Positions 1-7,578 of a stretch of 57,936 nucleotides of DNA are shown in pieces. Positions within the stretch are counted from its first letter, which is position 1. Each line of letters opens with the position of its first letter. The notes beneath the pieces were generated by a model that worked only from the letters and a program-made list of their open reading frames with translations, searched no databases and had not been told where the DNA came from. The stretch covers positions 1 to 57,936 of IMG/VR virus record IMGVR_UViG_3300021197_001531. One strand, written 5' to 3'. The translations under genes were made by a program, and so were the position numbers. The DNA comes from a virus.

Positions 1-41
1 GTACCACGGTCTATAGAGTGGGGCACTGCGGCCCACCCACC

Positions 42-103
42 CCATAGCATGGCCCTATAGCACCCCCTTAGAAGGAGCCATAGCAAGGTGCTATCCCATA
101 GCA
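42..103. repeat. CATAGCA iteron-like repeats with nested palindromes
   Basis: The octamer CCATAGCA occurs at 42-49, 78-85 and 96-103, with the variant CTATAGCA at 55-62. The last copies form perfect inverted repeats: TGCTAT-CCC-ATAGCA at 89-103 and TAGCA-AGG-TGCTA at 81-93. This is seen directly. Short repeats of this sort in an intergenic region can be protein-binding operators or replication iterons; nothing in the sequence decides which. They lie just upstream of the first gene's TATA-like box. Confidence 0.6.
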
Positions 104-107
104 CTTC

Positions 108-134
108 TTTTGGGCACGCATAGCGTTCCCAAAA
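108..134. other. strong hairpin flanked by A/T tracts
   Basis: Bases 108-119 pair with 123-134 (TTTTGGGCACGC against GCGTTCCCAAAA) with one mismatch (115/127) and a three-base ATA loop. The right arm runs into a nine-A tract (131-139). Read on the reverse strand this is a GC stem followed by T residues, so it could end transcription entering from the right. It could also be a cruciform element linked to the repeats beside it. Confidence 0.5.
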
Positions 135-149
135 AAAAATTACAAAAAT

Positions 150-165
150 CAATTTTTTATACTAA
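150..165 (+). promoter_or_regulatory. TATA-like promoter of the first gene
   Basis: The AT-rich box TTTTTTATA at 153-161 is centred about 26 bases upstream of the ATG at 183. This is the spacing of an archaeal TATA box to the transcription start. No ribosome binding site precedes the ATG, so the mRNA is probably leaderless. The same geometry recurs at 3646-3653 and 10524-10532. Confidence 0.45.
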
Positions 166-182
166 AACTCCCTGTGCGTGCT

Positions 183-959
183 ATGACCAGTCCTTTTGAG
201 TCTGCATGGGCACTACTCAAAAACGATGATGAGGATTACATGCACCACGCCTCTGATTACATTGAGAGAATGTTTGGTATTCCTAACCAAAGGGCCATGG
301 AATTAGCGCAAGAATTGATGCAACACCAGTTATCACGAGCAAATATCCCTCAATCAAAAATTGATTTGCATACCGGAGATGCTGGAATGACAAGTGATTT
401 TCTCAATCAAAAGTTTGCTAAGCCCTTGGCTGGTAGCCTTTACAACATGAATAGAAACATAAACGAAGTAGTGGATAATCATCTTGGCGACGAAAATCTT
501 AGCCAGCAAATCGGTCAACGAACCAGCAACGAGGCATTCTCACGGCGTGGCTTAAAGGGTAATCCCCGTGTCCCACAAATGGATGAAGAGGCCAGTTATG
601 CTAACATTTCAATTCCTCGTGAATCGCCTATCCATGGCTTAGAGCCATTTGGCGAGAACGAGCCAATGGGCGCAACCATGGGAATGCCAATGGCTGATGA
701 TGTTCTTGAGCCAATTCGTGAACGCCAACGCATGCGTGAGCAAGAGTCATTCAATCCATTTACCGCAAAACCTTCTCGTCCTCCTGCGCCCCCAATGCAA
801 GAGTCGGATGTGCCGATGAGTAACGAACCCATGTCCCGTGGCCCAATGCGCTCTCGCAAGCGAGGCGACCCTGCTCGCCAACCAAGATTCGTCCGACCGG
901 GTTTCCGTTCTACCGAAAGTATGCCCTTAACGGACAAATCCGCTGAAAGCAGATTGTAG
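183..959 (+). CDS. hypothetical motif-bearing protein
   Basis: The product is 258 residues from the ATG at 183; a GTG at 174 would add three residues but fits the TATA spacing less well. I do not recognise a family. The N-terminus carries SPFESAWALLK (189-221), a divergent copy of the P-M-D-x-A-W-x-L-L-K motif found in several other proteins here. The first 130 residues look helical. The C-terminal half is Met/Pro/Arg-rich and low in complexity, ending in a basic tail, as in the proteins at 11227 and 12501. A role inside the virion or as an assembly accessory is an inference from the shared motif. It is transcribed alone, and a terminator-like hairpin follows its stop. Confidence 0.75.
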   Translation: MTSPFESAWALLKNDDEDYMHHASDYIERMFGIPNQRAMELAQELMQHQLSRANIPQSKIDLHTGDAGMTSDFLNQKFAKPLAGSLYNMNRNINEVVDNHLGDENLSQQIGQRTSNEAFSRRGLKGNPRVPQMDEEASYANISIPRESPIHGLEPFGENEPMGATMGMPMADDVLEPIRERQRMREQESFNPFTAKPSRPPAPPMQESDVPMSNEPMSRGPMRSRKRGDPARQPRFVRPGFRSTESMPLTDKSAESRL

Positions 960-978
960 TAGCCGTTAAGTTTATTTT

Positions 979-1170
979 ATGCACCGGCCTCACCGTGTCA
1001 TGGTCGGTTTTTTCTTCTCTTACTTGCTTGTGGCACTCATTACGGTGTGGTGGGGCACAGCCGTTTGGATGTTCAATGACTTAGGTGAAGGTGTTGAGAT
1101 TTTCAAAGAAGGTGATGAGGCTGAGTTTCATCAAGCCTGCTTCAACGGTATGCGGAGAGGGATTCAGTGA
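979..1170 (+). CDS. small single-pass membrane protein
   Basis: The reading frame gives 63 residues with one strong hydrophobic segment near the N-terminus (GFFFSYLLVALITVWWG, about residues 10-26) and a short acidic tail. The start is uncertain. ATG 979 gives 63 residues. ATG 1000 gives 56 residues and lies about 25 bases after the AT-rich stretch TTTATTTTAT (971-980), which fits a leaderless transcript. The stop overlaps the GTG start of the HMG-CoA lyase-like gene (GTGA), so the two are probably translated together. No family recognised; a small membrane protein of unknown role. Confidence 0.55.
   Translation: MHRPHRVMVGFFFSYLLVALITVWWGTAVWMFNDLGEGVEIFKEGDEAEFHQACFNGMRRGIQ
983..1021 (+). 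terminator. hairpin plus T-run after the first gene
   Basis: ACCGGCC (983-989) can pair with GGTCGGT (1002-1008) with one mismatch, and a T/C-rich run follows (TTTTTTCTTCTCTT). This looks like an intrinsic terminator for the gene ending at 959. It overlaps the 5' end of the next small gene, which argues for the later start of that gene (1000), or for coincidence. Confidence 0.3.
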
Positions 1171-2006
1171 ATATCACCGTGTACGAGGTCGGCCCTCGTG
1201 ACGGTCTTCAATCTATAGAACATTTTATTCAAACGCCGATAAAACAAAATCTGATTGCCGCTTTGTACAATGCTGGTTTAGAGCATGTGGAAGAGGTGAG
1301 TTTTGCTCACCCGAAACTTGTGCCGCAAATGGCTGACGCAGAAGAAGTGTATGACAGGGGTGCCGCTTTAATCATGAACAAGCGTGGGTATGACCGTGCA
1401 GTGGCGGCTGGAGTTGACAAGTTCAACATCGTTTTTAGTCCGTGTGAAACTTTCAACATCAACAACATGGGCAAGACTCGCAGTGAAATTGTGTTGATGT
1501 ACAAGACATTCATGAAAGAAATACCCAAAGACAAGGTGCGAGTGTACATCAGCATGGCATTTGGTTCACCCCATAGCGGCACACCTCGCCTCAACACTCT
1601 CATTTCGTGCATTCGTGATGCCAAGATGTTTGGTAATACTGTGGTGTTTGCTGACACTGTAGGTGTAGCGACTCGTCGGGACATGGAATATGTGGGTGAA
1701 TTGGCGAAAAACGAAGGTGTGCGACCAGCACTCCACCTGCATCACAATGGCAACGAAGGGCGAGCCATGGAATTAGTGCGTCACGCCATCTTCCATGGCA
1801 TTCACGAGATTGATTCCAGTATTGGTGGTCTTGGTGGGTGTCCGTTTGCTACCAACAGTGGGGCAAATTTGTCCACTGAGTCATTGGTTGTTAATTTACA
1901 CGCTTGGGGTTTTGAAACTGGTGTAAATGAAAATGTATTGAAAGAAGCATCACTCATAGCGAGCAAAATAAAATTCAATGATGAGGGCCGTAAAATAGTG
2001 GCATGA
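1167..2006 (+). CDS. HMG-CoA lyase-like DRE-TIM metallolyase (auxiliary metabolic gene)
   Basis: This 279-residue protein belongs to the hydroxymethylglutaryl-CoA lyase family, which cleaves HMG-CoA to acetyl-CoA and acetoacetate in a TIM barrel with a divalent metal. EVGPRDGLQ at residues 7-15 holds the metal-binding Asp12 and catalytic Arg11. HLH at 190-192 supplies metal ligands. GLGGCPFA (221-228) carries the signature active-site Cys225, and N234 lies in the last metal-ligand motif. The family's HCHDT sequence is HLHHN here, so substrate use may differ. Length is close to the bacterial family. The GTG start overlaps the upstream membrane-protein stop. The 3' end overlaps the convergent gene on the other strand by 32 bases. 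Archaea make HMG-CoA for isoprenoid lipids, so a viral lyase could redirect that pool; that is inference. Confidence 0.85.
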   Translation: MNITVYEVGPRDGLQSIEHFIQTPIKQNLIAALYNAGLEHVEEVSFAHPKLVPQMADAEEVYDRGAALIMNKRGYDRAVAAGVDKFNIVFSPCETFNINNMGKTRSEIVLMYKTFMKEIPKDKVRVYISMAFGSPHSGTPRLNTLISCIRDAKMFGNTVVFADTVGVATRRDMEYVGELAKNEGVRPALHLHHNGNEGRAMELVRHAIFHGIHEIDSSIGGLGGCPFATNSGANLSTESLVVNLHAWGFETGVNENVLKEASLIASKIKFNDEGRKIVA

Positions 2007-3621
2007 TTGGGCGTTGTTTTGTTGGTGTCAAATTACCCATGTGTTTCTCAGCCAGCAGTTTTACAACCTGCTCCATGTCGGGATGAATACCCTCAATGAG
2101 TGTGCCTTCGTTAGTGTCGGTCATTTTATGCGCCCGGTCAAGGGTGGTGAGGTCACCTCGCAGTGCCTCGGTGATTTGATGCGGCAACTGCAACTCGCCT
2201 TTGAGCATACGCCAAGCCATGTCCATTGGTGATGATTTGAGAATGCCTCGTGCAACCAACTGGTTGAATACCGCTTGTTCCATAATTGGTAATGTGCGGA
2301 TTCGTTGTGGTGAAATCTGTTTATTATTGTAAGTGTACATATTCGGGTAACCCATAAGGTTGTCAAACTTGCCTGCTATTTCCTTTCCTTCATCGGTATC
2401 AAGGAACTTATCTTTCACAATCGTTTCTTCGGCGGTGGCAAGTTCATCTTTCATTCTTACCGCATCCTCTTTAGCCTGCCTGTTAGCGGCCAATGTATCT
2501 GCACGCTTTCTTTTTGTTTCATCTCTCATGCTTTGTTCTGCTTGACTCTTTTTTTCTTCAACTTCCCTTTTCCTTTCGGCCTCTTCTTCCTCTTCCTTCT
2601 TTCGCCTTTGCTCAAGCATTTCGGCGTATCGCCTTTCTCTTTCTTCACGAGTGTTCTCGTTGTGTTGACGATTAGCGGCAAGTAAACTTTCTTTGGAATC
2701 AAGGTTAGGGCGCATAACATTCTTTGGACGAACCATTTGCTCGTAGTCAACATCATGGTCTTGCTCTAACACTGTGGTCAAGCCCGGTGAAGCCATTTCT
2801 TGGAGAAGTGGCTGATATTGCTGAGTTGTTTTACTTCCAACGCCACTTCTTTTACTCTCAAAGAGATTTTTTACAGCACCTCTCATTCGGTCGGAGCCAC
2901 CCTTTTCTTCGTTGAACTTTGGAAGAGCAGTAAAATCAATGTGTTGTTCAAGAGCGTTCATCAGTTGGTGGGATGGGATATTGTACATTCCGGGGAAACT
3001 TTTGGGGTCACTGTGCTCTTGGTCGTACATGTAATCGGGATTAAATCGTGTTGAGGTCCAATCATCAGCAGTGTCCCTGTATTCTGTTTTCCCCTGCATA
3101 TCTCTTATGTTTGATTTGCCTTGGGTATCAAATTTAGGAATGTCTTCAACGAAACCTGCTCGCACTTTACCGTGCTGGTTGGGTTGGAAAAGATTGGGAT
3201 TTTGCATATTTTCAATGCTCGTGTCAATGATTCGTTGGCGAGATTGAGCGTATTCGGGTGTTCGGAAAGGTGAAGTAAAATACATGTCCTTCAGCATTCG
3301 CCACGACATATCCATAGGCTCTCCCGTGGTGATTTGCGAGCCAGCCTTGGCTTTGTCGGCCATTTGCTGGCCACGCTGTTCCATGTTCTGTTGGCTTTGT
3401 TTTGTTTGCTCAGCAATTTTATTTCCAACATCTTGTGGGGCACCCGCTATGCGTTCAGCGGCGGCGTCCTTTATTTTGTCAGTAAAAGTCTGTTTTGCTG
3501 TTTCCTTTGCGACTTTTTTAGCCGCTTGTCCTGCTACAACATTCGTCACAACATTAGCGGCGGCAACAGCACCAGCGGCGGCAACAGGCGGTGCTTTGCG
3601 AATAGCGACACGCCTGCTCAT
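1975..3621 (-). CDS. large motif-bearing coiled-coil protein, probably virion-associated
   Basis: The product is 548 residues; family not recognised. The N-terminus MSRRVAIRKAPP matches the V-L-I-x-K-A start shared by five other proteins here. An Ala/Val-rich segment (about 12-35) may be a hydrophobic helix. Residues about 325-400 form a long E/K/R-rich coiled coil. Two copies of the recurrent motif occur: GEPMDMSWRMLK (nt 3289-3324) and SSPMDMAWRMLK (nt 2200-2235). It is the only large reverse-strand gene and shares a 51-base divergent promoter region with the gene at 3673. Its 3' end overlaps the lyase gene convergently, so the transcripts would be antisense there. A structural or internal head protein is an inference from the motifs. 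Confidence 0.8.
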   Translation of the reverse strand: MSRRVAIRKAPPVAAAGAVAAANVVTNVVAGQAAKKVAKETAKQTFTDKIKDAAAERIAGAPQDVGNKIAEQTKQSQQNMEQRGQQMADKAKAGSQITTGEPMDMSWRMLKDMYFTSPFRTPEYAQSRQRIIDTSIENMQNPNLFQPNQHGKVRAGFVEDIPKFDTQGKSNIRDMQGKTEYRDTADDWTSTRFNPDYMYDQEHSDPKSFPGMYNIPSHQLMNALEQHIDFTALPKFNEEKGGSDRMRGAVKNLFESKRSGVGSKTTQQYQPLLQEMASPGLTTVLEQDHDVDYEQMVRPKNVMRPNLDSKESLLAANRQHNENTREERERRYAEMLEQRRKKEEEEEAERKREVEEKKSQAEQSMRDETKRKRADTLAANRQAKEDAVRMKDELATAEETIVKDKFLDTDEGKEIAGKFDNLMGYPNMYTYNNKQISPQRIRTLPIMEQAVFNQLVARGILKSSPMDMAWRMLKGELQLPHQITEALRGDLTTLDRAHKMTDTNEGTLIEGIHPDMEQVVKLLAEKHMGNLTPTKQRPIMPLFYGPHH

Positions 3622-3672
3622 GCCTTACGCATGAGGGGATATATCTTTAAATTATTCACTCATAAGAAAATC
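3622..3672. promoter_or_regulatory. compact divergent promoter with central TATA-like box
   Basis: Fifty-one bases separate the start codons of the reverse gene (3621) and the forward gene (3673). The AT-rich core ATATATCTTTAAATTATT sits in the middle, with TTTAAATTA at 3646-3653. It lies about 24-26 bases from both ATGs, and neither ATG has a ribosome binding site. This suggests two leaderless transcripts fired from one shared box, as also seen at 10503-10552. Confidence 0.5.
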
Positions 3673-4950
3673 ATGGCGAGGGTGCTGATAAGCAAGGCTA
3701 CTCTTGCTGATTTCGGTGTACCTCGCCAAGAAGTGGCAGTTCGCCCACCTATGCCCACCGAACAACAAATTCGTGAAGCGGTGTTGGGGGATGAAAACTT
3801 GGGGTTAATGTCACCCGAACAGTACGGTATGCGAATGCCCCTTATTGAGCGTGAGCGAGATTCGTCTGTGGAAGAAAGACAAAGAGAAAAACACAATCCG
3901 GGTGAAACAGGAAGGAAATTTTTAGAGGGTATGAGGCTTGAAGGTGCGTTAGCAAGTGGTGTCGCTATGCGTGAGTTTCCTGCCATCGGGATGCACGATA
4001 ATCACGAAGTAATGCCATTTTTGCGTGATTACTATAGTCGGCAAACTACGATACCCGAACATGACTGGCAGTATCACACTGAAGGGCCGTATTATGATGA
4101 AGAAGGGAACATCTTGCCCGGACAGGTACCCCCTGTAGATGCTGTTAAGTTAATGGGAGAAGCCGACATCAAGCATGTGGGACAGGGGAGTGGATTTGGA
4201 TTAAAACCACTCCCTTTTTCACATGTAAACGAAAGGTGGGAAATAGACGATATAGAACCCGGAAAGCAATTTCCTGCTGAAAACATAGGTTTTGTCGGCC
4301 CAACTATGGAACAAGCCATAACACGAAATGCAGCCGCTAATGTTTCACGACAAACTCCAAGGGGGTATGTTGGAGTAAGAGGATTCGGTAGGCCAAGCGA
4401 TAAGGCGTTTGCAAGAAGAACATTTGAAGGTGGAGAAGGTGGTTTTACAGCACCCATACCACCGGAACGCTTAGTAGGTGCTATGCCTGCATCAAGAGCC
4501 AATTTAGGAAAAGATTCTTCAAGAGTATTACCTGTAATGAAGCCGACAATTGTTGAACCAAAAACCGATAAGGAAAAAATAATGGAAGCAGTGAGAGATG
4601 GTATCATATCCCCATTAGATGTGCCATTACTATTGGCCCGTAAAAAATATATGAGTCACGAATTTCCTTACGACGCAGAATGGTATGAAGGTGTTATACC
4701 AACATTTTCAAATAAAATGCGGCGGGAAAGCCAACCAGCGGTAAATGCCATTAAAAATGCTTTTAAAAACGCTATACCTAAGTCGTGGGAAGAAGGGCAT
4801 TTCGGGCTGGAGAATGCAATTTTAACCGACGCTGAAAAAGCGAATTACATCCGTCAACTGGAAGAGCAACAGGAAAAACTACCCTTTTCATATGTAGATG
4901 AAGATAACACGGTACTTTATCCAAAGAAAACAGGGGTGCGTTTCACATGA
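3673..4950 (+). CDS. hypothetical protein with shared N-terminal motif
   Basis: The product is 425 residues. The frame is open much further upstream (to 3334), but that part is antisense to the reverse gene, and the ATG at 3673 gives MARVLISKATL, the shared V-L-I-x-K-A start. No known domain recognised. It is rich in Pro, Gly and charged residues with few long helices. The C-terminal 120 residues are more helical (SQPAVNAIKNAFKNAIP region). ISPLDVPLLLARKK near residue 315 weakly resembles the recurrent motif. The stop overlaps the next start by four bases (ATGA), so translation is coupled to the gene at 4947. Together they probably form one unit driven from the divergent promoter. Confidence 0.75.
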   Translation: MARVLISKATLADFGVPRQEVAVRPPMPTEQQIREAVLGDENLGLMSPEQYGMRMPLIERERDSSVEERQREKHNPGETGRKFLEGMRLEGALASGVAMREFPAIGMHDNHEVMPFLRDYYSRQTTIPEHDWQYHTEGPYYDEEGNILPGQVPPVDAVKLMGEADIKHVGQGSGFGLKPLPFSHVNERWEIDDIEPGKQFPAENIGFVGPTMEQAITRNAAANVSRQTPRGYVGVRGFGRPSDKAFARRTFEGGEGGFTAPIPPERLVGAMPASRANLGKDSSRVLPVMKPTIVEPKTDKEKIMEAVRDGIISPLDVPLLLARKKYMSHEFPYDAEWYEGVIPTFSNKMRRESQPAVNAIKNAFKNAIPKSWEEGHFGLENAILTDAEKANYIRQLEEQQEKLPFSYVDEDNTVLYPKKTGVRFT

Positions 4951-6518
4951 AGCCCGTGCTGGTCAAGAAGGCTTTGCCTCGGCATTGGTCAAAGGATTTT
5001 GATACCACTGAGGATTTACGCAGTGTGTTAAGACAGGCTCGTTTGATGTCTCTTGAGGATGCAAAAAACATTGAAAACATACCGCTAAGACCCGAAATAA
5101 GAGATTGGGAATTAGAACAAACCGCTGAAGGAATGAAAAGTATTGTTCCGGGTATTCAAGGTGGAAAAATCACAGACCAAGGATATGTGGATGAAGGTGG
5201 GGCGTTTACTTATCCCCCTCAATTACAATCATTTCTACCCTTGATACACCCCGAAGCAAGAATGAGCGGCGTTACTATGCCCGACATACCCGGCTCAATG
5301 GGTAAACCGGGTGGAAGACCGAGTGTTTTAGTTGGTTCCTTTGAAAAGCCGGAGTTTCACGCCACTCAAAAAGAAGGGCGTGTACAAACAGAAGGGTTCA
5401 TGCCGGGTGGTTTTGACCCTTCTCAAGCGGTTCTTCTCACAGAACCCTCTCGTGCCTTCGCAAGACAAGAAGTGCCAATGGCTATACACAATCTTGTAGG
5501 AGGAAAAATGAAGGATTATGCTCCCGGCACCTTTGGTTATAATGAACCCGCAGGAAGGGCCATGGAATCATTCAACATTTTACCACATGGTGCAGAAAGT
5601 CCATTGTCGCAGTATTCGGGGTGGGGGAAACCCCGAACTGTTGATGATGAATTTCGCCTTAGCGAACCAATGGACATCGCTTTCCAACTGCTCAAAGCGT
5701 ATGATGTTGAAGAAGTCAAAAGAAAACTTATGGACAAGGGTTCTTATGAAGACTATGTTGACTATCAAATCACTGATGCACAACCCGGTATGGACAGGAC
5801 ATTACCCCGTCCTTACGGTTTAATGAGCCACCAAGCGTTGAATGCTTTACATAACGGGTGGTTTGAAGGGGATATTCGGGACATGCTTGATGACCCCAAT
5901 TTTTCCTTTGAAAGAGATAACGAGGGAAATGCGATTTGGAGTGCTCACAATTTAGGATGGGGAAACCCCGAACACGCCGACCCCGAACATATGGGTTTTA
6001 TGATTGAAAATCAATTAGAAGGAACCCCTGTGGACTTTGAAGGAATAGGTAGAGAGAGTAATTTAAGGACATTGGAAAATGTACCCTTTGAACTCAATGA
6101 GCCACAATCGTCATCCTTTTTGGGAATGAAAATGAACCCCACATCCACTACCAGTTTTTCCACTCATTCAGCACACGGTCCAACAAACACCTTAGAGGAA
6201 GTTGAGGGAATGAAAGGGCGAGGTTTTCAAGACATTTACACAGGCGAACCAATGAACATCGCTTTCCAACTGCTCAAAGAGCGTGTAAGCCCCGAAGCCA
6301 AGCGGCACAAGTTGGAGTACGACAAGAAGTACGAGTCCAGCCCGGAACGGGTGAAGTATCGGGAGGACTTGAACCGTGAACGCCGCCGCCGTGGTATCTA
6401 TGGTAGTCATAATCACCAAGATGTAAGTCACACTGAGGGCGGCAAATTAACCCTTGAAAGCGAGCATGAAAACAGGGCACGGCACTTCAAAGACAAGGGA
6501 ACCCTTCGGGAATTGTGA
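4947..6518 (+). CDS. motif-bearing protein with basic C-terminal domain
   Basis: The product is 523 residues starting MKPVLVKKALP, another shared N-terminal motif. Two copies of the recurrent motif, SEPMDIAFQLLK (nt 5661-5696) and GEPMNIAFQLLK (nt 6243-6278), are also near-identical in DNA. The last 75 residues form a distinct basic module containing ERRRRGIYG, then DVSHTEGGKL, then NRARHFKDKGTL. I have the impression of similar tails in other marine virus proteins but cannot confirm it. The D-x-S-H ... N-R-A-R pattern is loosely reminiscent of HNH nucleases, without the full set of residues. The rest is unrecognised. It starts within the stop of the preceding gene and ends the operon before the non-coding region at 6519. 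Confidence 0.75.
   Translation: MKPVLVKKALPRHWSKDFDTTEDLRSVLRQARLMSLEDAKNIENIPLRPEIRDWELEQTAEGMKSIVPGIQGGKITDQGYVDEGGAFTYPPQLQSFLPLIHPEARMSGVTMPDIPGSMGKPGGRPSVLVGSFEKPEFHATQKEGRVQTEGFMPGGFDPSQAVLLTEPSRAFARQEVPMAIHNLVGGKMKDYAPGTFGYNEPAGRAMESFNILPHGAESPLSQYSGWGKPRTVDDEFRLSEPMDIAFQLLKAYDVEEVKRKLMDKGSYEDYVDYQITDAQPGMDRTLPRPYGLMSHQALNALHNGWFEGDIRDMLDDPNFSFERDNEGNAIWSAHNLGWGNPEHADPEHMGFMIENQLEGTPVDFEGIGRESNLRTLENVPFELNEPQSSSFLGMKMNPTSTTSFSTHSAHGPTNTLEEVEGMKGRGFQDIYTGEPMNIAFQLLKERVSPEAKRHKLEYDKKYESSPERVKYREDLNRERRRRGIYGSHNHQDVSHTEGGKLTLESEHENRARHFKDKGTLREL
5662..5697 (+). repeat. 36-bp direct repeat, copy 1 (encodes PMDIAFQLLK)
   Basis: These 36 bases match 6244-6279 with a single difference (GGACATC against GAACATC). 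The match stops sharply at the ends of the encoded motif. Near-identity at third codon positions points to recent duplication or gene conversion of the motif itself. Confidence 0.8.
6244..6279 (+). repeat. 36-bp direct repeat, copy 2 (encodes PMNIAFQLLK)
   Basis: Second copy of the repeat at 5662-5697, in the same reading frame of the same gene, with one base changed (Asp to Asn in the motif). Confidence 0.8.
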
Positions 6519-6739
6519 GTATTCACTTACCTCACTTTACTCAAACTTCACTTCACCTAAAATGAGGTAACTGGAATAGTCACTTTACTCATAGGTACTA
6601 CTCTTAATATAATATAATTATAGAATATAGTGAATAAATGAAGTAAACTGGGGGGTCAAAAATGGTGAGTGAAGTTTTGACTAAAGTGACGAAAGCGAAA
6701 CGCTTATATTGACCACTATTTTGACCATGGGTGAGGACA
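6519..6739 (+). promoter_or_regulatory. repeat-rich control region of the GTPase operon
   Basis: This 221-base gap holds no gene. The 12-mer TCACTTTACTCA occurs at 6532-6543 and 6580-6591. GTCACTTTA (6579-6587) and TAAAGTGAC (6682-6690) form a perfect 9-bp inverted repeat. TCAAACTTCACTTCACC (6541-6557) is nearly the complement of GGTGAGTGAAGTTTTGA (6664-6680). TTGACCA is repeated at 6709-6715 and 6721-6727. Between the inverted arms lies the AT-rich TTAATATAATATAATTATAG (6604-6623), a good archaeal TATA candidate. The arrangement suggests an operator around a promoter, possibly bound by the AbrB-like protein of the operon, or a replication-related site. Confidence 0.6.
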
Positions 6740-7306
6740 ATGCAACCGAATGGTAACACTTCCGAAGCCGAAATCCGTTTGATGGGTTTGATTTTAGCGC
6801 AATCCGCACTGGTTGGTTTGGCCATCGGTTTGTTTGATGCTGACATGTGGTTGAACACTGAAGACCCAATGGTAAACGGTTTTACTTATGCCATGGCCGC
6901 TTTCTTTGTACAGGGTATTGCCTACTATTTCTTCAAAATGTTCTTTGAACAAAACATGCAAGAGCGTGTGAGAGTGCAAAACATGGAGCGACAGCGGCAA
7001 GGCCGGTACCGCAGTATGCAATACAATTTTGATAACCGGAGAGCCGAAATGGAATTGCGTATGCAAGAGGCGCAGTTGGAAACTGAGTTGAGTTGGATGG
7101 AGAAAAACCCCGGTAAGATGCCCCCTTCTTGGGGCGTTCCCGGTGGTGCCCCTTCGTTGGTTGAGCAACAAGAAAACAAACTTATCACCAATCCACCGAA
7201 ACATTCAGCGGAAATTAAAACCCCAGTAAATCTTGGTATCAAGCAAGATGAGGATGTACCCGTCAAAAAAGACGGTACGCCCGATAAGCGTTACAAGAGC
7301 GATTGA
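6740..7306 (+). CDS. two-pass membrane protein with coiled-coil tail (GTPase operon)
   Basis: I chose ATG 6740 because GGTGA at 6730-6734 is spaced five bases before it; a GTG at 6731 would add three residues. The 188-residue product has two hydrophobic segments (about residues 12-32 and 50-68). A long charged helix follows (QERVRVQNMERQRQG onward, about 75-130), and then a Pro/Lys-rich tail. That layout suggests a membrane anchor with a cytoplasmic coiled coil. It is the first gene of the operon behind the repeat-rich region and precedes a second membrane protein and the Arf-like GTPase. It may recruit that GTPase to the membrane; this is inference. No family recognised. Confidence 0.7.
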   Translation: MQPNGNTSEAEIRLMGLILAQSALVGLAIGLFDADMWLNTEDPMVNGFTYAMAAFFVQGIAYYFFKMFFEQNMQERVRVQNMERQRQGRYRSMQYNFDNRRAEMELRMQEAQLETELSWMEKNPGKMPPSWGVPGGAPSLVEQQENKLITNPPKHSAEIKTPVNLGIKQDEDVPVKKDGTPDKRYKSD

Positions 7307-7578
7307 GTGGTGATGATGTGGGTCGTATTTTCAAAACACCTACGGATGACTCTACTGAAGCCACGCTTCGTGCAATGCACACACAAAACACACTGGACAA
7401 TTATTACGAAAAGGGCGTTGGATGGCTACGCACTTTTCTTTTTGTTTTGGTTGCCATACTTGGTACCAGTTATTGGGAAATTTATACAGGTGAATCAGCA
7501 TGGGAAAACACAGTGGAATGGATGTGGCAAAAAGTTCAAGATGTCGCAGACTGGCTTTGGGGGCTTGTAAATGGTTGA
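7303..7578 (+). CDS. small single-pass membrane protein (GTPase operon)
   Basis: The product is 91 residues from a TTG at 7303 that overlaps the preceding stop. A GTG at 7318 (86 residues) is an equal alternative with GTGGTGA just upstream. One hydrophobic segment (LRTFLFVLVAILGTSYW, about 43-59) is followed by a Trp-rich amphipathic tail (W-x3-V-x-W-M-W-x4-V-x3-A-x-W-L-W). The 3' end overlaps the GTPase start by eight bases, so the two are translationally coupled. It is probably a partner or membrane tether of the GTPase. No family recognised. Confidence 0.65.
   Translation: MSGDDVGRIFKTPTDDSTEATLRAMHTQNTLDNYYEKGVGWLRTFLFVLVAILGTSYWEIYTGESAWENTVEWMWQKVQDVADWLWGLVNG

Noticed and set aside
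1167-2006. Isopropylmalate synthase or homocitrate synthase
   Set aside because: The GLGGCPFA Cys motif and the absence of a C-terminal regulatory domain point to the HMG-CoA lyase branch.
3334-3672. Upstream extension of the frame ending at 4950
   Set aside because: It would run antisense through the reverse gene and remove the divergent promoter; ATG 3673 gives the shared N-terminal motif.
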